Assembly (NCBI GenBank): GCA_023205875.1
Contig: CP060768.1
Location: forward strand, 124,001-188,000
Direction of reading: 5' to 3'
DNA from: Chloropicon primus
Lineage: Eukaryota > Chlorophyta > Chloropicophyceae > Chloropicales > Chloropicaceae
Length of the DNA stretch: 64,000 nt
A program made the position numbers and the translations under genes. The notes under the pieces are model-generated. The model did not search any database, was not told the origin of the DNA, and saw only the letters and a list, made by a program, of their open reading frames with translations. Numbering within the stretch: position 1 is the stretch's first letter; the number at the start of each line of letters is the position of its first letter. Shown in pieces: positions 46,128 to 55,389 of the stretch.

Positions 46128-47759
46128 TCATTGCCAGAGCAAGTACCCAATCTCATCCCACATATCGCAGGCTTCTGTCCTGAAACCGGCGGTGACGTTC
46201 GGCATGGTGTCGGTGAAGTTCATCCACACCCTCGACTGCTGATCGAATTGTGGCCAGGGCACCTGCGACTTGGGCTTCAGGACAGAAGATTCGTCCAAGG
46301 ACTTGGCCGTGACGAAGTCAATCCAGTAGCTTTGCGTGTGCAGGCCCAGCTCCTCGTCCGAACGCGTTCTCTTCAGGTACTTCATCGATGGCTCGGCAAA
46401 GAGGTCAAAGACGAAGGGGAGCTCCACGCCATGGCAAGAGTGACCCTCGCAGCAGAAGGCGTAAGGCCCCCAAAAGTCGCTCGTGTAACCATAACCAAAG
46501 TTGTACGTGAAGGTGGGGAGTCCCTGGGCTCTGAAAGACTTGGCCATAAAACGCGATGGACAGGTGAAGAGGTAATCGGTGGCGAGCTGCTGCAAGGCGA
46601 TCCTGTTGTCCTCGCCGGTGTACTTAGCATACATCTGAGCCACCCGGAACATGTGCGTGCCGAACAAGGCGAACAGGGCAAGGTCGTACGCCTCGTAGTC
46701 CAAAGGGAAACCGACCGCGGCGTAAATGAACGGGCGACCGTCCTCCCTGTTCGAGCCGGTCAGCAATGGAACTTTTGACTGCATCTCGCCATTCTTGTAG
46801 GCAAGGTAAGGGTGGATCGGGATCTCCTCATTGCCGTACGTTGGCATCCACGGCAGCACGTAGTGAATCGGCTGCGGAAGCGGAACGACGACGATGCTCT
46901 CCTGTATATCAACCAACGTTTCCAACTTCTTTGACCTCAGGCACTCGGTCACGTTCTGCGCATCCAGGCACTGAGCATCCTCAATGAACTGCGTGTAGTA
47001 CTTGTTGTCCCTTCCATACTGAATGAAGGGGATGCTCAATGGCCCGCTTTCCACGATAGCCCTGTGAAAGAGTCCCTTGCTCAAAGGAGAAACCAGATGA
47101 GAGATAACCGACATGGCTCCCGCGGACTCCCCTCCCACAGTGACCTGGTCCTTGTTCCCTCCGAACAACTGGATGTTATCTTGCACCCATTGCAGAGCTA
47201 GCCGCTGGTCCTGGAGCCCAAAGTTCCCCTTTATCTCAGTCTTGTGCGTCAGCCAACCCAAAGCACCCAACCTGTAATTCAAGTTCACAAGTATCAAGTC
47301 CCCTGCTCTTGCGAATTGCAAACCATTGTAAGCAACGCAGCCTCCAGCTCCTTCGAAGAATGACCCTCCGTGAATGAAGACGTAGACCGGCCAGCCTCCT
47401 TTGGGTGGAGTCTTGTCTGGGATGTAAACGTTCAAGTACAAGCAATCTTCTGACTGCTTGTCAGGACACATCAAGTCAGGCAACTTGCACATCTGAGGGC
47501 ACCCTGGAGCGAACTCGGTCGCGTTCAGGGTCTCAGTCCAGGGCGTTGGAGGTACTGGCGATGCAAAGCGAAGCTCGTTCACCGGAGGCTGGGCGAACGG
47601 TATCCCAAGAAAGCTCACTGTGCCATTGGCTCTTGAGCCTCTCACCGGTCCAAACTTGGTGATAACAAGAGTATCATCGTGCTTGGCAGCAGCAAAAGTG
47701 GAGAGAGCGGCAAGCAAGATCAAGATGGTGAGGTGTTTGGACCCAACCATGACTGGCAT
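46128..47759 (-). CDS. secreted type-B carboxylesterase (copy 1)
   Basis: Intronless, 543 residues from the ATG at 47759 (the ATG at 47750 is equally possible). The signal peptide is KHLTILILLAALSTFAAA. The alpha/beta-hydrolase has FLGIPFAQPPVNELRF, the oxyanion loop HGGSFFEG, nucleophile Ser in VGGESAGAMS, the acid in GSNREDGRPF and catalytic His in SCHGVELPFVF. The cysteine pair pattern EDCLYLNVYIP is present. Several NxT/S glycosylation sites occur. Type-B esterases hydrolyse carboxylic esters; the natural substrate is unknown. It is a tandem paralogue of the gene at 48130. Confidence 0.93.
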   Translation of the reverse strand: MPVMVGSKHLTILILLAALSTFAAAKHDDTLVITKFGPVRGSRANGTVSFLGIPFAQPPVNELRFASPVPPTPWTETLNATEFAPGCPQMCKLPDLMCPDKQSEDCLYLNVYIPDKTPPKGGWPVYVFIHGGSFFEGAGGCVAYNGLQFARAGDLILVNLNYRLGALGWLTHKTEIKGNFGLQDQRLALQWVQDNIQLFGGNKDQVTVGGESAGAMSVISHLVSPLSKGLFHRAIVESGPLSIPFIQYGRDNKYYTQFIEDAQCLDAQNVTECLRSKKLETLVDIQESIVVVPLPQPIHYVLPWMPTYGNEEIPIHPYLAYKNGEMQSKVPLLTGSNREDGRPFIYAAVGFPLDYEAYDLALFALFGTHMFRVAQMYAKYTGEDNRIALQQLATDYLFTCPSRFMAKSFRAQGLPTFTYNFGYGYTSDFWGPYAFCCEGHSCHGVELPFVFDLFAEPSMKYLKRTRSDEELGLHTQSYWIDFVTAKSLDESSVLKPKSQVPWPQFDQQSRVWMNFTDTMPNVTAGFRTEACDMWDEIGYLLWQ

Positions 47760-48129
47760 ACGTCGGGAGTGCCCTCCTTCTTTCCAAGACAAGGCGTTGG
47801 CGGCTGCTGACCTGGCCTTTGAGGCAATGTGGGTTATCGGATTTTTGTCCATGGGATGAATGTACCCGATCACATCAGGCACATCAGGGACAAGATGGAG
47901 GAGGATGGGCCCATCGTGGTGAGAAAGGATGCTCTCCCCCCCCGAACCATTGCTCCCTGCCTGCCTGCCTGTCCCTCTCTCCCTCTCTCTCCCTCTCTCT
48001 CTCTCCCTCTGCTCCCCCAGTCTGTCGAGCAGCGAGAGGGAGGTGTTTTAATATAATATCTAATAACTTTTACACGTTTTGGATGGTTGATGGAGATACA
48101 GAGGGTTGATCCTTGCTCCTCGTCTTTGA
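47760..48129. other. spacer between the two carboxylesterase genes
   Basis: About 370 bp with a CTCC/CT-rich tract near 47970-48008. In-frame ATGs upstream of copy 1 (47852) make a longer N-terminus possible but the signal peptide argues against it. Confidence 0.5.
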
Positions 48130-49776
48130 TCACAAGATGCCAGGCTCACGGTAATAGCCGACACTATCCCAAAAGTCGCACTGATCCTTCTTGAACTCCG
48201 TGATGGTCGCCGGGTGGGCGCTCGAAAAGTTCATCCAGACATCCCCCTGAGCCTGCCCGTATTTTGGCCAAGGGAGCTGGCTCACAGGTTGGTTTGGATC
48301 GCCGCTGAGGATGAAGTTCGACCAGTAAGTATTCATCTTCTTCGCAAGGGTCCTCTCCTCCACAGTTGCGTTCTTGATCGAGTTGATGTTGTTGAAAACG
48401 AACATGAGCTCGCCGCCGTGGCAAGGGTGGTCCGTGCACACTTGACCCCACGTGCCTGGCCCCCAAAACATGCGCGTGGGGTAGCCAAAGTCGTACAAGT
48501 ACGCCCCAATCTTCGAGTAAGCCTCCGACACGAACCTCCCAAGGCACTGGAAGAGGTAATCCGTCACCAGCCTTTCGATGACTGGCCTTTGGTCCCCGTG
48601 GCCCTGAGGAGGATAGTGATACAAGGCCTGCGGGCCCTTGGTGCCGAACAGGGCCAAGACTGCCACGGTGTATTCCGCCCGATTCATCGTGACGTTGTCA
48701 AAGCCAAAGACGAAGACTCTGGCGTCCTCCAAGTTGCCGCCCACCAGGACTGGTATCTGTGAAGTTTGGCCCTTCGACATAGCGAGATAGGGATGCACCG
48801 GCAAGTCCGCCGTCCCTATCGTAGGCGTCCAAGGCATCAAGATGATGTCCGGGTTAGGGAAGGGGAAGATGTCTGCCTGAGTCTTGTCCATGATGCTGAC
48901 AATGTCCTCGGCCGTGATTTTCCTCATGCAGCTCAGGAAGCCCGCGCCGTCCGAGCAGCCACTCTCCGCGACAAACTTGTTGTAGAACCTGTTGTTCTTA
49001 GGCGTAGTAAAAGGCAGCGCAATTGGACTGCTCTCGATAATGGCTTTTGAGAACAAGCCCTGCGAGTGGGGTGCCGCCATGTGACACATCACACTCACAG
49101 CTCCGGCACTCTCTCCGCCCAGAGTTACCCTCGTGTTGTCACCCCCGAAGCTCTCGATGTTGTCGCGCACCCACTGGAGGGACAAGATTTGATCTTGGAA
49201 CCCATAGTTGCCCTCGATGTCGCCGTACTCCAAGAATCCAAACGCTCCCAGCCTATAGTTCATCGTCACCAGGATGATCCCGTTCTCAGCAAACCCAAAG
49301 CCAGCGTACGCCAGCGTGCCGGCTGCCCCGTTCTGAAACGCTCCACCGTGTATGAAGACGTAAACTGGCCAGCCCTCTGCAGGAGGCTCGCTGTCTGGCA
49401 CGAACACATTGAGGTAGAGGCAGTCCTCTGACTGCTTTGGAGGGCACATGATGGGAGGCAGCATGCACGTCTGTGGGCAGCCGGGGCTGAAGTCAGTGGC
49501 ATTCAAGACTTCAGTCCAAGGCTCCATGTTTACTGGTGAACTGAACCGAAGATCTCCTACTGGTGGCTGGGCATAGGGTATTCCCATGAAGCTTACTGTT
49601 CCATTGGTGCGAAAGCCTTGTATTGGGCCATTTGGTGTCTGAACAAGCGTTGGCCTGGACCCACCGTTGGCTCCAACACCCCTCTTGCTCCTATAGTCTC
49701 GAACAGCCTCACAAGTATGGCAGGCCAACACCAAGGCCAAAGCGGCTAGAGCAACAAGCACCCCTCGTCGTGACAT
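48130..49776 (-). CDS. secreted type-B carboxylesterase (copy 2)
   Basis: Intronless, 548 residues from the ATG at 49776. The signal peptide is RRGVLVALAALALVLACHTC. Same architecture as copy 1: FMGIPYAQPPVGDLRF, EDCLYLNVFVP, HGGAFQNGAAG, nucleophile GGESAGAVSV, acid in GGNLEDARVF and His in HPCHGGELMFVF. Sequence identity to copy 1 is clear along the whole length but moderate, so the duplication is old compared with the hydroxylase cluster. Both are transcribed leftward. Confidence 0.93.
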   Translation of the reverse strand: MSRRGVLVALAALALVLACHTCEAVRDYRSKRGVGANGGSRPTLVQTPNGPIQGFRTNGTVSFMGIPYAQPPVGDLRFSSPVNMEPWTEVLNATDFSPGCPQTCMLPPIMCPPKQSEDCLYLNVFVPDSEPPAEGWPVYVFIHGGAFQNGAAGTLAYAGFGFAENGIILVTMNYRLGAFGFLEYGDIEGNYGFQDQILSLQWVRDNIESFGGDNTRVTLGGESAGAVSVMCHMAAPHSQGLFSKAIIESSPIALPFTTPKNNRFYNKFVAESGCSDGAGFLSCMRKITAEDIVSIMDKTQADIFPFPNPDIILMPWTPTIGTADLPVHPYLAMSKGQTSQIPVLVGGNLEDARVFVFGFDNVTMNRAEYTVAVLALFGTKGPQALYHYPPQGHGDQRPVIERLVTDYLFQCLGRFVSEAYSKIGAYLYDFGYPTRMFWGPGTWGQVCTDHPCHGGELMFVFNNINSIKNATVEERTLAKKMNTYWSNFILSGDPNQPVSQLPWPKYGQAQGDVWMNFSSAHPATITEFKKDQCDFWDSVGYYREPGIL

Positions 49777-50419
49777 CACAGCAATGGTGCACAAGGGAAG
49801 GAAGTCGACTCGCTCAACCCGCTCGCTTCAGTCACCTTGCACTTCCTTGTGACTGACTCCTCTTGGCCTCCGCCTATCGATAGGACTGCTGAAGGGGGGT
49901 GGCGCAAGCTACACAAACTTTGGGCACACCTCAACGAGGAACCCAATCAAAAAAGATGGAGTCTTGGTCCCTGCTTGAGCCCCCTTCCACCGTCTCCCTC
50001 TCCGCTTGGACTGAAGTACACAATAGGCTCGCCTCACAAGCAAACTGGATAGGCTAAACTGGAACAAAAGTGGCAACTGAGTGGCAACTTAAAAACGTGA
50101 TTCGTCTCCAGTTCCAGCAAACTGAAAACTGAGACTATAGACTATAGACTGAGAAAGACAGAGACAGAGACAGAGGCAGGGAGACATCAAGGGGATGGTG
50201 CTTCCTTGCTTCCTTGCTTCCTTGCTTGGGGCAAGATTAGGGCGTCACTCGTTTCAATTCTTCAGAGACACCGCTTTGGGGCGAGCCTGCTGTGTTGCGG
50301 CCTAGAAAGTCTTACGAAAATAGTTGCTTGTCGTTGCTCTGAAATAACAACAACAAGGAACCGCGAGGGCGGTTCGTGGCTTAAAAATCATTATGTTACA
50401 AATCAATACCACCGAAGCC
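49777..50419. other. intergenic between minus-strand esterase and mL45-like gene
   Basis: Contains GACTATA and GACAGA short repeats (50131-50182) and CTTGCTTC repeats (50204-50228). An open plus frame (50206-50448) is weak. No gene supported. Confidence 0.5.
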
Positions 50420-51511
50420 TCAAAGCCTCGCAGCTAGCCTCCACCTGATCCCAGAGCCAGTCACCAACTTTTTTCCTAGCCCCCTCTCGAACACCCAGTA
50501 CTCTGATACGTCGGTCATATCGTTCACGCTTCCGGCAACAATGTTTCCTGAGGCGTCGTAGGCCGCCAGGCTTTGCTTGGAGGAGATCTTGCACGTCAGC
50601 TGAGCGAACTGAACTTCGGGCGCCACCTGAACCACCCTTCCTTGCATCAACTCCAGCTTCAAGTCCTCGACTTTCCAGTCCAGTTTCTCCCACCCGTTCT
50701 TCTTCCTGTCCATCAGCTCTTTCTTGTAAACCCTCATGGCCTTCTCCGTGACGTTCTCCTCGATCTTCTTGCGGCTCCCTTTCGAGGCAGCCTCGTTGAT
50801 CGTCTCGTAGAGCTGCGCGAGCTCCACCTTGAGGTCCCTGAGCTTGAAGTTTGGGATGCCCTGCATGCATTTGCTCAGCGTAAACAGGGACTTGCCTGTG
50901 TTCACGAAGTACCTCTGCCACCTCGCCCTCCAGCCCTCCACCGTGAGAAGAGACTGCCAGGTCAGAGTCTCTTCCTTCTTCCAGGGCTCGACGAGTATCC
51001 CAGGAGACACGAACACAATTTTCAAAGGCACACTCGCACCCATGGGCCTGTTGATCGGTGCCCGAGGCTTTCCTGGCCGCCCCTTTGCGTACCCCCTGGC
51101 ATCCATCACCACCCCCTCCATCCCCAGACACAAGCCACCCCCTCCACCCCCTCTGGCCACTCCCTTGCCTCTGTTCTCCACCTTGTCCCTTGTCCCCATT
51201 CCACCTTGTTGTGCATCACTCGTCGCCATCAAACTCGTTTTGAATCCGGCCAAGGTCGACAGAGCCTTGGACGCCATCCATCCCACACCATGAACCGCAT
51301 CCTCCACCTTCCCAACCCTCGTGGTCCCCCACAAGTCCCTCCTCCAAGCTGGGCCTTGGCCATGCCCATCCCCATGGCCAAGCCTCTTCGAGTCTTCCGT
51401 CCTCGTATAGAATCCTGTCAAGCTTGACGTGAGCGACATGGAAGACATCCCGATGCTCCGATGGATCGCCCTCTCATGCTTGACGACGTTCAGGACCCGT
51501 GACATCATCAT
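50420..51511 (-). CDS. Tim44-like domain protein, probable mitoribosomal mL45
   Basis: Intronless, 363 residues from the ATG at 51511 (MMMSRVLNVVKHERAIH), which looks like a mitochondrial presequence with basic and hydroxylated residues. A Gly-rich middle (GVARGGGGGGL) precedes the conserved part: TLTWQSLLTVEGWRARWQRY, FKLRDLKVELAQLYETINEA, VTEKAMRVYKKEL and the beta-rich end SEYWVFERGLGKK...GIRWRL. This is the Tim44-like fold as in mL45, the exit-tunnel protein that anchors mitoribosomes to the membrane. Tim44 itself is less likely because the N-terminal Hsp70-binding region is missing. Confidence 0.78.
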   Translation of the reverse strand: MMMSRVLNVVKHERAIHRSIGMSSMSLTSSLTGFYTRTEDSKRLGHGDGHGQGPAWRRDLWGTTRVGKVEDAVHGVGWMASKALSTLAGFKTSLMATSDAQQGGMGTRDKVENRGKGVARGGGGGGLCLGMEGVVMDARGYAKGRPGKPRAPINRPMGASVPLKIVFVSPGILVEPWKKEETLTWQSLLTVEGWRARWQRYFVNTGKSLFTLSKCMQGIPNFKLRDLKVELAQLYETINEAASKGSRKKIEENVTEKAMRVYKKELMDRKKNGWEKLDWKVEDLKLELMQGRVVQVAPEVQFAQLTCKISSKQSLAAYDASGNIVAGSVNDMTDVSEYWVFERGLGKKLVTGSGIRWRLAARL

Positions 51512-52120
51512 GGCGCACCTCTTCACCCCTTTAGGTCGTCGACTGGCAGCACAAGCACAAGTGACGGCGGAGCACGAGGACGGCGGGGTTCACCATCACC
51601 ATCACCGTCACCGTGAGGACGAGGACGAGGACGAGGGCGTGAGGTGACGCGGCCTCTCGACAGAGCGACACAAGGCGTCCGCTATCTTCGCCAAGTTGGA
51701 GAGAAGAGAGAGAGAGAGAGAAGAGAGGAGGAGAAGATGGAGGGATCCAGATGGATGGCTTTGATGGATTGAGCAGCAAGGTTTGGCATTGAGTACGAGG
51801 AGCTTGGTTCCGCATTCGTGGGAGAGTTTGCGGGGTGGCTCTGCGTTGGTACCGGAAGGAGTCGCCGTCTTTGCCATCGCAACCAAGTTGTAGAGAGGAA
51901 GGGAGAGGGGTCAATCAGAAGGGAGGGAGGGACCCAGATTGATTGACCTGGCTTGGCTTGGCTGGCTCGGCTTTGCTGGTGTGGAGGGGAGAGAGAGGAG
52001 GGGAGGGGAGGGAAGGTTAAGGCTGGATTGATTGAGATAGTGTGCCTACTGAAGGGTCGTCGATTGCTGAGGGAAGGGGAAGGTCTCCTGGGGAAACTGT
52101 GACGACGAGGACCAACCAGG
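51512..52120. other. divergent promoter with duplicated block, spacing 187 bp
   Basis: Blocks at about 51675-51765 and 51861-51950 share CTTCGCCAAGTTG/TTTGCCATCG-CCAAGTTG, GAGAG runs and GGGATCCAGAT/GGGACCCAGAT. The last word is 187 bp apart. GAGAGA tracts lie at 51705-51720. No gene seen. Confidence 0.6.
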
Positions 52121-52450
52121 ATGCTCGACTGTCAGGAGCTGGTGGAGGGTGTGAGGAGGGGAGCGAGGGAACAGGCGGAGGTGGTGGAGGAGATCGCTGC
52201 CTTGAGGGTGGAGGGGAGCGAGGAGGGGTCGCTGGGACGGCTCGTGGAAGCTTACGAGGCGAGCGCGACAAAGATAAGAGAAGCGGTGAAGACGAGAAGC
52301 AAGGGGTTCTCCGTCCTGAATGCGGTCTGGCTGGGCGAGGCGGCCAGCAAAGCGCTGCAGGACCAAATCAACGAGTGCGATGCGACGATACTGTCGCTGA
52401 TCAAGGAGACTAGGTCCGCACTGGACGCGATAAACGTGGTCGCAGAGTGA
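52121..52450 (+). CDS. small all-helical protein, function unknown
   Basis: 109 residues from a good ATG at 52121: MLDCQELVEGVRRGAREQAE, then two further predicted helices with AVKTRSKGFSVLNAVWLGEA and LQDQINECDATILSLIKETR. Heptad-like spacing of hydrophobic residues suggests a coiled-coil partner subunit. I recognise no family. TGTAA at 52496-52500 is a likely poly(A) signal, and codon use is like that of neighbours, so it is probably real. Confidence 0.6.
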   Translation: MLDCQELVEGVRRGAREQAEVVEEIAALRVEGSEEGSLGRLVEAYEASATKIREAVKTRSKGFSVLNAVWLGEAASKALQDQINECDATILSLIKETRSALDAINVVAE

Positions 52451-52495
52451 GGTCGCTCTCGCGCGCGTTGTACCAAAACCAAAACTGACTTGACT

Positions 52496-52500
52496 TGTAA
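52496..52500 (+). promoter_or_regulatory. TGTAA poly(A) signal
   Basis: 46 bp after the stop of the small helical gene, between convergent genes. Confidence 0.45.
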
Positions 52501-52560
52501 AACTACAAACAAAAAAATAAACCCGATAGCGACGGAGCTCGTTGCCACGAGACTCGCTGG

Positions 52561-53640
52561 CTAGGTGCACTCCAGCCTCAGGCCCGCGAGCGCCTCGAAG
52601 CCCCCCCTCTCGTCCTCCCTCCTGGCGTACTCGTAGCCCAGATCCATCAGTTTCGTGACCCCGTCAAAGGACTTGAGCTGCATGAAGTCGAAGAAGTCGT
52701 CCTGGAGGGCCTCGTCCTTCATGTAAGTGAGGTAGATGTCCTGCTGCTTCGGGACGTCCGGGAGGCCCATCGTCTCGCCAATCACTCCCTCGCTGTACCT
52801 GTCCTTGAAGTACACCAAGTCCTCCCGCTCCTCCTGGTCGGAGTTGGTCGGATTCGTGATGAGCCTGTAGAGCGGCCTCCGACCGGTCTCCGACTTCGAC
52901 ACGTAGTTGTTCTTCAGGGCGCTCCCATCGATGCACAGCCTGCCCCTGAAGGAGGAGAAGGGCTTGTAATCGAGCAGGAACGGGATGTGGACGCTCGCCA
53001 TCAAGGCCTCGATCAGGTCCGACCTGCTCCGGAAGGAGCTGACGCGGGTCCGCTTCAGGGGCAGGACCTCGAGGACGCAAATCCCGACGCGAGACTCGCA
53101 CAGCTTGTGGGCGTCCTCTGGAAGGAGCTCCTCGAGCCACTCCCTGACGAGCCTCCCCCATACGCCGACTAGAGCGAGAGGCCTCTCGTATATTTTGTTC
53201 TCCTCCGCGAGCCGGTACGCGACCTTGGCCGAGTGCCTGAAGTCAATGCCGCAGGCCACGAGGGCAATGGCAAGGGCCCCAGCGCTCGCCCCCAGGAGAT
53301 TCGTGCCCTTGAGGTCGTACCTCTCCCCCAGGTACTCCAGCACCCCGGCATTCCACCAAAAATAGATGCCCCCCCCAGGGAACGAGACGATGGGACGAGA
53401 AGGAGAAGGGGAAGGAGAAGGAGGAGCTTCTTGGGCGGAGGAGGACGAGTGCCTCCTCATTTCCACCCTCCCCCTCCTCAGCCCGGACCTTCTTCCTCCT
53501 GTGGTGGTGCCAACATGATGATGATTGTGTTGATGATGATGATGATGATGTCGATGGCTGGTGCCCCTCCTTGGTCGTCTCGCTGCGCAGGAGGAGGAGC
53601 GCGCGGAGGATTTTCGACGGGATAAGAGCCCACGCCGCAT
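52561..53640 (-). CDS. patatin-like phospholipase
   Basis: Intronless, 359 residues, ATG at 53640. The N-terminus is Arg/Ser-rich with a long His tract (SHRHHHHHHQHNHHH) and may be an organellar transit peptide. The patatin domain starts at about residue 85: the oxyanion loop FPGGGIYFWWNAGVLEYL, nucleophile Ser in GASAGALA and the dyad Asp in CIDGSAL. The rest is helical and ends at the gene end without a further domain. Enzymes of this kind deacylate glycerolipids, and algal members act on plastid or storage lipids. Substrate unknown. Confidence 0.9.
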   Translation of the reverse strand: MRRGLLSRRKSSARSSSCAARRPRRGTSHRHHHHHHQHNHHHVGTTTGGRRSGLRRGRVEMRRHSSSSAQEAPPSPSPSPSRPIVSFPGGGIYFWWNAGVLEYLGERYDLKGTNLLGASAGALAIALVACGIDFRHSAKVAYRLAEENKIYERPLALVGVWGRLVREWLEELLPEDAHKLCESRVGICVLEVLPLKRTRVSSFRSRSDLIEALMASVHIPFLLDYKPFSSFRGRLCIDGSALKNNYVSKSETGRRPLYRLITNPTNSDQEEREDLVYFKDRYSEGVIGETMGLPDVPKQQDIYLTYMKDEALQDDFFDFMQLKSFDGVTKLMDLGYEYARREDERGGFEALAGLRLECT

Positions 53641-53856
53641 CGTCGTCGTCGCGATCCCTTCGCTCAGTCGCAGAAAGAAAGGTGTTTCTGCTGCTGCTGC
53701 TGCTAATGCTAATGCTAATGATGATGATCCTTTCGAAGTTGTTCACCCCCTGGCCGTTCCCCAAGACCGAGAGGTCGTTGGAAAGCTCGTGCGACGAGGA
53801 TAAGCGCTACGCTTCCGTCCGCGCCTCTTGGCCGCTCCGCTCGCCGTCGCCCGGCT

Positions 53857-53895
<39 letters not shown>

Positions 53896-54271
53896 TTCTC
53901 TCCCGGCGCATCCCAGCCACAGATTCTGCGCTGCCAAAGAGGAGCGGAGGAGGAGCATTGAGGAGGAGGCGGAAGGAGGCGTCGTGTGTTCTCTTGGTCT
54001 TTCCAAAGAGAAGAGAAGAATCCATCGCACTTGATCTGAACACCACATTCCCGTGACGTGACCCAGGGAGAGGTTTGAGGTGAAGGTTGAAGGGATAGCC
54101 TGCGGAAGGTGACACCAGCACGGCCTCTTTCCCCCCAGACTTCGAAAAGAGATTGAGGTCGCTGACGAGGAGAAGCACATTGTGTCCCGGACTTCTTGAC
54201 TTCTTCTTGTTCTTCTTGTTCTTGTTGTGTTGCCCAGGGAAGAGAGAAAGAGGGGAGGAGGACGAGTCATC

Positions 54272-54373
54272 ATGGAGGACGAGGAAGAAGAGGAAGAGGC
54301 AAAGAAAGGGAGTGCAACCAATTTGCTGCAATCGCTCATCGCCCGCATGATCACCGAGAGCAGTGTGCAGTAA
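54272..54373 (+). CDS. candidate 33-residue peptide or first exon
   Basis: The ATG at 54272 opens MEDEEEEEEAKKGSATNLLQ and then SLIARMITESSVQ, an acidic head followed by an amphipathic helix, before TAA. A GTAAGC donor overlaps the stop, so it may instead be exon 1 of a spliced gene. An open frame after an AG near 54546 (LLKAIREDLSERE) would need a different phase. A motif copy at 53997 lies upstream. Weak evidence. Confidence 0.25.
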   Translation: MEDEEEEEEAKKGSATNLLQSLIARMITESSVQ

Positions 54374-54531
54374 GCAAGAGAAGCAAGAGATGGAACAGAG
54401 AACCCCTCCCCACCCCCCCTCAAAGAAAAATTACGGCCACCACCAACCAAAAATGGAGGAGGAGGGCAGTCAGAGAGCTCTCCATCCATGGGAAGAAAGG
54501 CCAGCCCACCGCTCCCTCACTCCGCTTGCTC

Positions 54532-54553
54532 CTCTTTCGACAGAGCCGTCTCT
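54532..54553 (+). promoter_or_regulatory. recurrent promoter-type motif
   Basis: CTCTTTCGACAGAGCCGTCT. It lies far from an annotated start, so it hints at an unannotated transcript or a relic. Confidence 0.4.
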
Positions 54554-55078
54554 TGAAAGCAATACGCGAGGACTTGAGCGAGCGAGAGAGCGGGAAAGGA
54601 TTCTCATTCATTCATTGGTTTGTCGTGAGAGGAGAGGCCTTCGTCCATTCGTTGGCAAGCATTAGCGATGCTCCTCCTCCTGCCCTGCGTCCGTTCCGTC
54701 TCTTTTTTTTTTCGATATTTTGGTTCTGCTGACTCATCAGATTACGTTCTTTGGGTGACGTTTTAATGGGATACGTCTCTCCATACATATTATAACGCCT
54801 TTGTGAAAACAGAATTACCATTAAACATGATAATTGTACTTTCTTAAGAAAACGTATTCTTTGAGAGATGGATTAATGTTCGATTTTGAAGTTCTTTGGC
54901 GGACTTCTCCCGTCCATCACGTGCAAAAAGCCCTGCAGCACGTGAGGGTGGGCCCTTCAAAAAGCGAAACGTGAAGCACGCTTGACCTCGAGGTGAGTTG
55001 GAGAGCAAAGCGCGCGGCGGTGTGTGATCGGGTGCGGCGGGGACGATGCCACCGAGACCACCTCCTCCGTCGTCTCGT

Positions 55079-55100
55079 GACCTTTCGATTGAGCCGTCTC
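55079..55100 (+). promoter_or_regulatory. recurrent promoter motif (BFN/UVR gene)
   Basis: GACCTTTCGATTGAGCCGTC, about 290 bp before the start codon, on the coding strand. Confidence 0.5.
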
Positions 55101-55389
55101 TCTTTTTTTTTGGACTCCAACTCCGAACAAGGTTTTTGGTTTTGTGGTTGTTTGTGCCGTGCGTGTTTCCTCTGACGAGGTTTTCTCTCTTCGTCTCTTC
55201 ATCTCTTCTTCGCCTTGCCTGGTTGCTCTTAGTTGCTCACCCCCAGCTTCTCTTGTACTTCGGCAGCGAGCGAAGCCCCGGTCCCGGTGCTTGAGCTCCG
55301 GAAGCCTCGAAGCCAACCGCCATCGCCATCCCCTTTCCCATCACCACCACCACCACCACCACCATCGGATAACGTTTCAACTTCGGATA

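Larger units (their letters stand above)
53641..55389. other. 1.7-kb sparsely coding region with three motif copies
   Basis: Between the patatin gene (minus) and the BFN/UVR gene (plus). It has GA tracts at 53853-53894, GCTAAT repeats at 53701-53722, an AT-rich stretch at about 54760-54890, and CTTTC-motif copies at 53997-54010, 54532-54553 and 55079-55100. At least one small transcription unit probably lies here (see 54272). Confidence 0.5.
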
